Below the pieces are notes generated by a model that saw nothing but the letters and a program-made list of their open reading frames with translations, was not told the origin of the DNA and did no database searches. A stretch of DNA of 64,000 nt from Candidatus Woesearchaeota archaeon (lineage in GTDB: Archaea > Nanobdellota > Nanobdellia > Woesearchaeales > JAFGPW01), in the NCBI GenBank assembly GCA_016935985.1, contig JAFGPW010000005.1, positions 186,001 to 250,000 of the forward strand. Direction: 5' to 3'. The translations under genes were made by a program, and so were the position numbers. Positions 36,261-43,963 of this stretch are shown here, one piece after another (within the stretch, counting starts at the first letter, position 1; every line of letters begins with the position of its first letter).

Positions 36261-36560
36261 ATGGGGGAAGGGCCAGAAACGACCGACCATCTCACTCTCA
36301 GCGAGATGGCGCTCATCACCTACTCGACAGCCCATCTCATGCCGAAAGACAAGACCCGCTTCTACTACGCCCTCAAGGGACGGGACGGGAGGTCCGGCAT
36401 GCTGAAGCGGACGGGCGCCGTCTTCCTCGCGAAGAGCGTGCTCCTGGTCCCCCGGCAGCATGAGGAGGATGTCCGCGGCTTCCTCGGGTTCTGGAAATGC
36501 GGCCACACCGTCAGGCGCGCGCTCGTCAGCCCTGCGGAGGTGATAAGCCATGCGGGCTGA
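36261..36560 (+). CDS. 99-aa uncharacterised protein downstream of the operator-like array
   Basis: ORF with LTLSEMALITYSTAHLMPKDKTRFYYALKGRDGRSGMLKRTGAVFLAKSVLLVP; overlaps next CDS by 11 bp. Confidence 0.7.
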   Translation: MGEGPETTDHLTLSEMALITYSTAHLMPKDKTRFYYALKGRDGRSGMLKRTGAVFLAKSVLLVPRQHEEDVRGFLGFWKCGHTVRRALVSPAEVISHAG

Positions 36561-39500
36561 CGCCATCCGCATCATCCTCATCGCGGCGGTCCTCCTGCTC
36601 GCGCTCCCTCAGGCAGCGGCCGCCGACATCACGGTCTGCGCGTCAGGCTGCAACAGCACCTCTCTCTCGGACGCGCTCATCGCGGCGAACGGCACCGCGC
36701 ACACGGTCATCATCGCCGAGGACGGCACTTACACCATCGCGCTCGGGGCGGTACAGATAGCGGATCCCGACAGCGACGGCGCGCTCGTGCTCGCCGCCGA
36801 CGGCATCACCGTCGACTGCGCAGGCGCGACGCTCTCCGGCCCGGGAGAGGGCACCGGCATCAGGTTCGATTATGCCGACGGCTGCACGGTCCTCCGCTGC
36901 GCGGTCACCGGCTACGCGCACGCCGTCTCGCTCATGGACGCCGAGGACGCGCGCCTCTCCTATTGTTCGCTTTCCGGCGGCACCGACGACCTCCTCATAG
37001 ACGGCGACCACACGCTCGTCTATATAAGGAACTCGACGGTCGACCGGAGCGCGGTCGACCTGCGGGACGGCCTCCTCTACCAGACCTGGGACGTCGCGGT
37101 CTCGACCGCCTACGGCGAGAGCCCGCTCTCAGGGACGACGGTGTCGGTGACCAGCCAGTCGCTCGGCGCCGTCTACTCGGGGACGACCGACGCCGGAGGG
37201 GAGACCGAGCAATTCGAGGCGACTCAGTACCAGCTGCTGCCCGGCGGCCTGACGAACTACTCCCTGCACACCATCACCGCGCAGAAGACCGGCTACAACA
37301 CGACCGCTCTCCAGACGGCGATCGTCGCCGGCGGCACGATACCCCTTTCCATCACCGACACGACCATGCCCGCCATATCAGGGCTCTCGCCGGCGAACGG
37401 CTCGACGCTCCCCGAAGGGACGCGTACGCAAGGGCTGTCATTCACGACGAACGAGGAGGCCGCCTGTAGGATGAGCGCGGCAGGCCCGGCGTTCGATTTC
37501 TCCTCGGGGACGGCGCTCAACACCTCGGACAGCCTCTCCCATGCCGCGACCCTCGTCGGCCTCGCGGACGGCGCCTCCTACACCTACTACTACAGGTGCA
37601 ACGACTCCCGCGGCAACATCAACCCGACGGGCGTCAGGCACGCCTTCTCGGTCGCGGCAGACACGACCGTCCCGCAGGCCTCCTTCATCACGCCGACCCC
37701 AGCCGACTCCTCGACGATAACCCTAACGTCCCTGCAGGTGGCGATATCCGCGGGCGAGCCGGTCAGCGCGACCGTCACTTTCGACGGCCAGACCGCGACC
37801 ATGCAGAACGGCTCGAACGGCACCATCGGCACCCAGCTCTCGAAGACGTTCTCGGGGCTCGCCGACGGCAGCCACACCTTCTCGGTCCGCGCGACCGACC
37901 TGGCGGGGAACAAGCGGGACCTTGCCGAGCGCACCATGACCGTCGACACGATGCCGCCGGCGCTCTCGCTCGTCTCGCCTGCCAACGGCACGGTGCTCGC
38001 GGAAGGGGCGGGCGTCTCGCTCAGGATCTCCACCGATGAGGCCGCGAGCTGCACCTACACCGGGTCCTCGTCGGGGTCCCTCACGGCGACCAGCGGCAAG
38101 AGCCATCAGACGACGTTTGCGGCCGACCTCTCGGACGGAGACTATGCCTACACGGTCACCTGCCTCGACCCCTATTCGCACTCTGAGCAGCTGTACGTCG
38201 CTTTCTCAGTCGTCGACACGACGGCGCCGGTCCCCACCTTCGTCGCGCCGACGCCCCCTGATCGTGAGGTCGTGAACAGCACGACCGTCGTCATCAACTT
38301 CACCACGAACGAGGCGCTCGGTGCGACGCCGATCATCAACCTCGACGGCACGAACCACACCTGCACCGCAGGGTCCGACTACTATTACTACACGGTGTCG
38401 AGCCCGTCGGAGACGAACTATGATTACTGGATCTACCTGGAGGACGCCACGGGCAACAACCGGACCACGTCAGAACGCAGCTTCATGGTCGACCGGACGG
38501 CTCCGGAGATCGAGGTGCACGCGCCGGACGACGATGACACGCTCGATGACTCCAACCTGGTCTACATCAACGTCTCGACGGTCTCCGGCTCGGAGTGCGG
38601 CTTCCTGCTCCTGCGGGACGACGAGACGCTCTGCGAGGACGGGTGCGAGGGTGACCGCGACGCCTGCAGGGACGAGGCGGACGACAGCGACGAGCGCGCG
38701 GAGTGCGACGACGAGTTCGACGCCTGCGAGGACGACTGCGCGAGGGAAGGATGGCGCGAGATCGAGGAGGACGAGCTCGAGGAGACGACAGAGCTCTCCT
38801 GCGACGACTGCCTTGAGGGCTGCCGCGGCGACTGCCTCGCCGACCGGGACGACTGCGACACCGACTGCACGACCGACCGCTGCGAGGACGCGTGCGTGCG
38901 GACGTACCACGACTGCACCTACGAGTGCGTCGCCGAATGCGAAGAGGACTGCATCTCCTACTACGCCGGGGAGGTCGGGGAGACTTTCCTCGACGCCGAC
39001 TACTCCCTCGGCATCGTGTGCATTGACAAGGCGGGGAACAAAGCGGTCGAGAACGTCACCTTCACGATCGAGGACACGACGCCGCCCACCATCACGTCGT
39101 ACGACCCGTCGGGCATCGTCTACGCCGATCACCTCACCCTGACGGTCAGGACAAGCGAGGACGCCTCATGCCGGCTCTCCGAGAGCGCTCGGAAGAACTA
39201 TTCGGAGATGACGAGCCATCTCGTCGGCGATGGGTGGGATCACACCTATCCCTTCCGCGGCCTCAAGGACGGCAACCACACCCGCTACGTCGCCTGCAAC
39301 GACACGAAGGGGAACGTCGGCGTTCCGGCGCCGGTCTGGTTCGAGGTCCTCGATGCCGTTCGCTTCGAGGCCGCCGGACGCCGCCTGCTCGCCGGGCGCG
39401 AATCGGTCTTCTCGATAGCGCAGGACGACCTCCCGGTCGTGCGTATCACCATCTACACGGCTAACAACTACTACGGCGTCGACCTCGGCGTCTACAAGGC

Positions 39501-40539
39501 CGACCCGACGGCATCGGCGAGGCTCGACCGGACCGTCTATTCATACCTCGACATCCGGCTCAACCCGTCCGGGGTGAACCTCACGAACGTCACCGTCGAC
39601 TTCAAGGTGCCTCTCTCCTGGCTCGAGGAGAACCGCATCGAGCCTGCGGGCGTGAGGCTCTACCGTCACGGCCCCTCCTGGGAGACGCTCCTGACCGAGC
39701 ACCTGTCGAGCACCGCGGGATTCGCCTACTACCGCGCTGTCTCGCCGGGGTTCTCCTACTTCGCGATCGCCGGGATCGAGTCCCTTCCTCCTCCTCCTCC
39801 GGCGCGGAACGAGACCGATACCGATCCGCCGCCAAAGAAAGAGACGCCGCCGCCAGAACCGGAAGCTGAGCCTGAGCCGGAAGAACCCACTCAGGAACAG
39901 GAAGGGACGCCGATCTGGCTCTACCTCGTCGGCGGCCTCGTCCTCTTCTCGATATTCGGCGCAGCCGCCTACTTCGTCTTCCATCGGCCTGGCGGCCTCG
40001 AAGGCCCGAAGGACGGTGCCAAGAGGTCCTCGATGCCCTCACTCCCATCCGACCTTCCTCTACCGGACCCCGCGCTCCGGCCGCTCCCTGATGACCTCAT
40101 GAGCCTGCGGGACTATCTCGCCGGCCTGCGGGAGCATGGGCTCATCAAGTCCGAGATCATGGCGCGCCTCTCGGCAGAGGGATGGCATCCCTATGACATC
40201 GAGGCGGTCTTCCTGCAGGTGAATGAGAGCGAGGAGGACCGCAAGCTGAAGGGCATCATCGCCCGCTCGAAGGAGAAGGGGACCGGCCGCGACGAGATAA
40301 AGGGCATCCTCGTCGGCGAGGGATTCGACGACGTCGAGTGCGAGGTGCTGCTCGACGAGATCTACGGCCTGCCGGAAGAGCTCATCTCGTATGTCGCCGC
40401 GCTGAGAGAGGCAGGGGCCTCCCCTGATGCCGTCAGGGAGCAGCTCGTCCAGGCCGGCTGGTCTCTCCTGCAGTCCTCGCTCGCCGTCTCGTCAGGGGAA
40501 AGGGATGAGAGGACGTCGGCCCCTAACCCCGCCTCTTGA
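36550..40539 (+). CDS. Large surface protein: parallel beta-helix-like N-term, Ig-like repeats, Cys-rich insertion, PGF-pre-PGF-like domain, TM, cytosolic helix-repeat tail
   Basis: Signal peptide LIAAVLLLALPQAAAA; DFKVPLSWLEENRIEPAGVRLYRHG...FSYFAIAG; TM IWLYLVGGLVLFSIFGAAAYFVF; repeats EIMARLSAEGW / EIKGILVGEGF / AVREQLVQAGW. Confidence 0.8.
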   Translation: MRADAIRIILIAAVLLLALPQAAAADITVCASGCNSTSLSDALIAANGTAHTVIIAEDGTYTIALGAVQIADPDSDGALVLAADGITVDCAGATLSGPGEGTGIRFDYADGCTVLRCAVTGYAHAVSLMDAEDARLSYCSLSGGTDDLLIDGDHTLVYIRNSTVDRSAVDLRDGLLYQTWDVAVSTAYGESPLSGTTVSVTSQSLGAVYSGTTDAGGETEQFEATQYQLLPGGLTNYSLHTITAQKTGYNTTALQTAIVAGGTIPLSITDTTMPAISGLSPANGSTLPEGTRTQGLSFTTNEEAACRMSAAGPAFDFSSGTALNTSDSLSHAATLVGLADGASYTYYYRCNDSRGNINPTGVRHAFSVAADTTVPQASFITPTPADSSTITLTSLQVAISAGEPVSATVTFDGQTATMQNGSNGTIGTQLSKTFSGLADGSHTFSVRATDLAGNKRDLAERTMTVDTMPPALSLVSPANGTVLAEGAGVSLRISTDEAASCTYTGSSSGSLTATSGKSHQTTFAADLSDGDYAYTVTCLDPYSHSEQLYVAFSVVDTTAPVPTFVAPTPPDREVVNSTTVVINFTTNEALGATPIINLDGTNHTCTAGSDYYYYTVSSPSETNYDYWIYLEDATGNNRTTSERSFMVDRTAPEIEVHAPDDDDTLDDSNLVYINVSTVSGSECGFLLLRDDETLCEDGCEGDRDACRDEADDSDERAECDDEFDACEDDCAREGWREIEEDELEETTELSCDDCLEGCRGDCLADRDDCDTDCTTDRCEDACVRTYHDCTYECVAECEEDCISYYAGEVGETFLDADYSLGIVCIDKAGNKAVENVTFTIEDTTPPTITSYDPSGIVYADHLTLTVRTSEDASCRLSESARKNYSEMTSHLVGDGWDHTYPFRGLKDGNHTRYVACNDTKGNVGVPAPVWFEVLDAVRFEAAGRRLLAGRESVFSIAQDDLPVVRITIYTANNYYGVDLGVYKADPTASARLDRTVYSYLDIRLNPSGVNLTNVTVDFKVPLSWLEENRIEPAGVRLYRHGPSWETLLTEHLSSTAGFAYYRAVSPGFSYFAIAGIESLPPPPPARNETDTDPPPKKETPPPEPEAEPEPEEPTQEQEGTPIWLYLVGGLVLFSIFGAAAYFVFHRPGGLEGPKDGAKRSSMPSLPSDLPLPDPALRPLPDDLMSLRDYLAGLREHGLIKSEIMARLSAEGWHPYDIEAVFLQVNESEEDRKLKGIIARSKEKGTGRDEIKGILVGEGFDDVECEVLLDEIYGLPEELISYVAALREAGASPDAVREQLVQAGWSLLQSSLAVSSGERDERTSAPNPAS

Positions 40540-41005
40540 TCCTGATCACGTCGCCCAGGGTGACATCCTCGCCGCCGGCCGAGAATGCGCCGTCGTGCGT
40601 CTCCTCATGATCCTCGATGAGACTCACCTTCAGGAACCGTTCGAGCTTCCGCGCGAGGCCGATCCCCGGCTCGAAATGGCCTGACTCGATGTTGTGGATG
40701 AGCGACTCCTTCTCCGCGATCCGCATCGCGAGCTCCTTCTGCTTCAGCCCTATCCGCTCACGCGCCGCCTTCACGATGCCCGCATAGCCGTCGACGATCA
40801 CCTGGATTGTCTCGTTCCGTCTCGCCGGCAGCCGGGGACGCTCCTGTGGGGACGGCCGGGCCTTCCTGCGCCTTAGCGCCTCCGGCTGCTCCACCCTGCC
40901 GATCACCCTGCCGAGCGAGGCGCACGACTCGCAGACCTGGAGCTCGGTGCCCTCGATCTCTGCCCTATAGATCTCGCCTGTGGCGCCGCACATGTCGCAT
41001 TGCAT
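40523..41005 (-). CDS. MBF1-like transcription factor: N-terminal zinc ribbon + HTH
   Basis: MQCDMCGATGEIYRAEIEGTELQVCESCASLG; HTH IVKAARERIGLKQKELAMRIAEKESLIHNIESG; alternate start 41023. Confidence 0.9.
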   Translation of the reverse strand: MQCDMCGATGEIYRAEIEGTELQVCESCASLGRVIGRVEQPEALRRRKARPSPQERPRLPARRNETIQVIVDGYAGIVKAARERIGLKQKELAMRIAEKESLIHNIESGHFEPGIGLARKLERFLKVSLIEDHEETHDGAFSAGGEDVTLGDVIRIKRRG

Positions 41006-41019
41006 GGCTATCCCTCCGT

Positions 41020-41433
41020 TCACCGATGCGTATCGGGTATGATCGTGACGATGACCTGCCGTCTCCGCGGGCCGTCGAACTCGCAGAGCATGACATCCTG
41101 CCAGGCGCCGAGCGCGAGCTCCCCGCCGCTGACAGGTATGATCTCGCTCGGCCCGATGATCGCCGCCTTGATATGGGCCGTCGCGTTCCCGTCGATCCGG
41201 TCATGCAGGTATCCGCCGTGCTCCGGCACCGCCTTCGTGAGCGCATCGAGCAGGTCGGAGTTGATGTTCGGGTCAGCGTTCTCATTGATGATGACGGCTG
41301 CGGTCGCATGCGGCACATAGACCGAGCACACACCCTCCTTGACCCCTGATCCCCTGAGTATCTCCTGCACCCTGCTAGTGATGTCCCTGACCTCGTTGTG
41401 CCGAGAAGTCATGATCTCGAAGCGCGCATGCAT
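41020..41433 (-). CDS. YjbQ (UPF0047) family protein
   Basis: SVYVPHATAAVIINENADPNINSDLLDAL; YLHDRIDGNATAHIKAAIIGPSEIIPV; LALGAWQDVMLCEFDGPRRR. Confidence 0.9.
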   Translation of the reverse strand: MHARFEIMTSRHNEVRDITSRVQEILRGSGVKEGVCSVYVPHATAAVIINENADPNINSDLLDALTKAVPEHGGYLHDRIDGNATAHIKAAIIGPSEIIPVSGGELALGAWQDVMLCEFDGPRRRQVIVTIIPDTHR

Positions 41434-41583
41434 GTCCGTTCCCCCCGACCCTATTGGGGATGCCCCATTTTTATATCTTATGCATCTGCGGCGGGGCATC
41501 CTGCCCCTTGCCCCGTGCCATCGCTTCGAACCGGTCCGCAGCCAACCTCAACCTATTTATATGCCCCTGCCTTTCTCTCTCCT

Positions 41584-42339
41584 ATGGCAAAGGAGAAATT
41601 CGTCATGGTCTCCCTGAAGGAGGAGTCGGCGAAGCGGCTCGCGAACGTGATCTCGAACGACACCTCGCGCCGGATCCTCGACGCGCTCGCCGATGGCGAC
41701 CTCACCGAGACCGAGATAGCGAAGAAGCTCGGCCTCCCTCTCTCGACCGTCCACTACAACCTCACCCACCTCCGGAAAGCCCGCCTGGTGGAGGTGGACG
41801 AGTTCCACTATTCCTCGAAGGGCAAAGAGGTCAACCATTACAAGCTCGCGAACAAGTTCATCATCATCGCGCCGAAGGAGACCGCCTCCATGGACAAGCT
41901 GAAAGAGCGTCTCCAGCGGATACTGCCGGTCTCCGCCGTTCTCCTCGCGGCCGCCTGGGCGATCAACGCGGCTGCGCCGCTCTTTTCCGGCGTCGGCTAC
42001 GGCGGCGCCTCTGAGGCGCTCTCAGCCGCCGCTCCCGAGATGCTGAAGGCGCCGCTCGGGATTGCCGAGAAGGCTGCCGCCGACACCGCGGCGGCCGGTG
42101 CGGGGGAGATGCTCTCCGAAGCCGCCGTTCCGGCAGCCCTCGATACCGCGCAGGAAGCAGCGGTATTCGCGACCCGGGACGCCCTCGTTGCCGCAGCGCC
42201 CCAGCGGGTGGCAGAGGCGGTCTCACCATCGACTTCGCTCCTCGGCAGCATCGCCTTCTGGTTCGTCATCGGCGGCATCGCGGCGATCGTTCTCTATATG
42301 GTCTTCGACCTGCTCTTCAGGCGGCTCGCGAGGGACTGA
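41584..42339 (+). CDS. Membrane-associated winged-HTH (ArsR-like) transcription regulator
   Basis: DTSRRILDALADGDLTETEIAKKLGLPLSTVHYNLTHLRKARLVEV; two C-terminal hydrophobic helices; TATA 41555-41562. Confidence 0.85.
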   Translation: MAKEKFVMVSLKEESAKRLANVISNDTSRRILDALADGDLTETEIAKKLGLPLSTVHYNLTHLRKARLVEVDEFHYSSKGKEVNHYKLANKFIIIAPKETASMDKLKERLQRILPVSAVLLAAAWAINAAAPLFSGVGYGGASEALSAAAPEMLKAPLGIAEKAAADTAAAGAGEMLSEAAVPAALDTAQEAAVFATRDALVAAAPQRVAEAVSPSTSLLGSIAFWFVIGGIAAIVLYMVFDLLFRRLARD

Positions 42340-42378
42340 GCGATACCTTTTTTAACCCTCAGTGCCATTGACCGTGGC

Positions 42379-42897
42379 ATGCGCGCCGCGACCGTCGTCT
42401 TCCTCTGCATCCTCACCCTCGCCGCCGGCTGCGGCGGTCCCTCGACCCTCTGCCTCCAGAACGCCGACTGCCGCATGGTCCATGTCTGCGGCTGCGTCGC
42501 GCTCCCCGAGGACTGCCCGCAGGCCTACGGCCTCGACCGCGGCTTCGAGGACGACCTGGTCTGTGAATGCACGAAGCACGACTGCAGGCTCGTCGACACC
42601 GACGCCGACTTCATTGGCATCGAGGAGCCCGGTTCGGTCTGCCACAAGGAAGAGCTCTTCCAAAGCCACCGCAGGGTGGCCTCGCCCGAGGCGGCGGAGG
42701 CCGCGTTCTCGGCCTACATGGCAGCAGAGCACCCCGCTGTCGGCTACCAGATCGAGGACATCTACAGGCACGCGGCGCCGATCGATTCGTTCTGGGCGGT
42801 CAGCTGGACCGCGGATGAGGAGGTCGGGGGCGTCACCCATGCGACCTTCTCAGTGGACGCGGAAGGTAGGGTGTTCGCGATCATCATCTGCGGATAA
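42379..42897 (+). CDS. Putative lipoprotein, Cys-containing
   Basis: N-term MRAATVVFLCILTLAAGCGG lipobox-like; CGCVALPEDCPQAYGL. Confidence 0.65.
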   Translation: MRAATVVFLCILTLAAGCGGPSTLCLQNADCRMVHVCGCVALPEDCPQAYGLDRGFEDDLVCECTKHDCRLVDTDADFIGIEEPGSVCHKEELFQSHRRVASPEAAEAAFSAYMAAEHPAVGYQIEDIYRHAAPIDSFWAVSWTADEEVGGVTHATFSVDAEGRVFAIIICG

Positions 42898-42958
42898 TTT
42901 TTTACCATCCTAGAGTGAATAACTAAGTTTAAATACCGTCTTCCGGACCCATCTCCCC

Positions 42959-43963
42959 ATGACGACCGTCATAAAGATAGACGACCTCTACAAGGCCTTC
43001 GGCAAGAACGAGGTCCTGCGGGGCGTCAAGCTCGAGATCGAGTCGGGCGAGATCTTCGGCATCATCGGCATGAGCGGGTCGGGCAAGACCACTCTCCTCA
43101 ATCTCCTGGTCGGCTTCATGCAGCCGGACCGCGGCGACGTGCTCTTCAAGCTCGAGCACCTGCTCGAGTTCAAGGAGGACAACGCGAGCTTCCGGAGCGT
43201 CTTCAAGAACATCAACGACGTCAAGAAGATCTTCGGCTTCGCGGCGCAGAAGCCCTCCTACTACACCAAGCTCACGCCGCAGGAGAACCTCGACTACTTC
43301 GGCAAGCTCTACGACCTCTCGAAGGACGTGCGCCGGACGAACGCGGAGATCCTGCTCAACTTGATGGCTATCTACGACTCGAAGAACGTGCTCGCCCAGA
43401 ACCTCTCCGGCGGGATGGGAAAGAGGCTCGACATCGCCTGCGCCCTCATCCACGACCCTAAGGTCCTCATCCTCGACGAGCCGACGTCCGACCTCGACCC
43501 GCTCCTTCGCAAGCAGATGTGGAACCTGATCAGGAAGATCAACAACAAGGGCACCACGATCGTCCTCGCCTCGCATTTCGTCGACGAGATCGACCACCTC
43601 TGCGACCGCGTCGGCGTCCTCTTCGACGGCAGGATCGTGAAGGTGGGGACCCCTGACCAGCTCAAGGACTTCTACACCAAGGACGAGGAGATACATCTCG
43701 AGACGAGCCCGGGCCGCTACGACATCATCACCAACCTGCTGAAAGCAAACCAGAAGAAGCTCGAGATCAAGCGCGTCATCAATAAGGGCCACAAGCTCGT
43801 CATCTACGCGGCGCGCGCCGAGAACGTGCTCCATTTCATACTCCATTCCATCGAGAAGATGGGCGAGTCACTCCTCGACGTGTATGTCAACAAGCCGAGC
43901 CTCGAGGAGGCGTTCGAATCGCTCGTCGTCTCGAAGCGCAAGGAAGGGGGCGGGCAGCGATGA
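42959..43963 (+). CDS. ABC transporter ATP-binding protein (ABC-2 type)
   Basis: Walker A GMSGSGKTTLL, signature NLSGGMGKRLDIACAL, Walker B VLILDEPTSDLDP; TATA 42928-42935. Confidence 0.93.
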   Translation: MTTVIKIDDLYKAFGKNEVLRGVKLEIESGEIFGIIGMSGSGKTTLLNLLVGFMQPDRGDVLFKLEHLLEFKEDNASFRSVFKNINDVKKIFGFAAQKPSYYTKLTPQENLDYFGKLYDLSKDVRRTNAEILLNLMAIYDSKNVLAQNLSGGMGKRLDIACALIHDPKVLILDEPTSDLDPLLRKQMWNLIRKINNKGTTIVLASHFVDEIDHLCDRVGVLFDGRIVKVGTPDQLKDFYTKDEEIHLETSPGRYDIITNLLKANQKKLEIKRVINKGHKLVIYAARAENVLHFILHSIEKMGESLLDVYVNKPSLEEAFESLVVSKRKEGGGQR

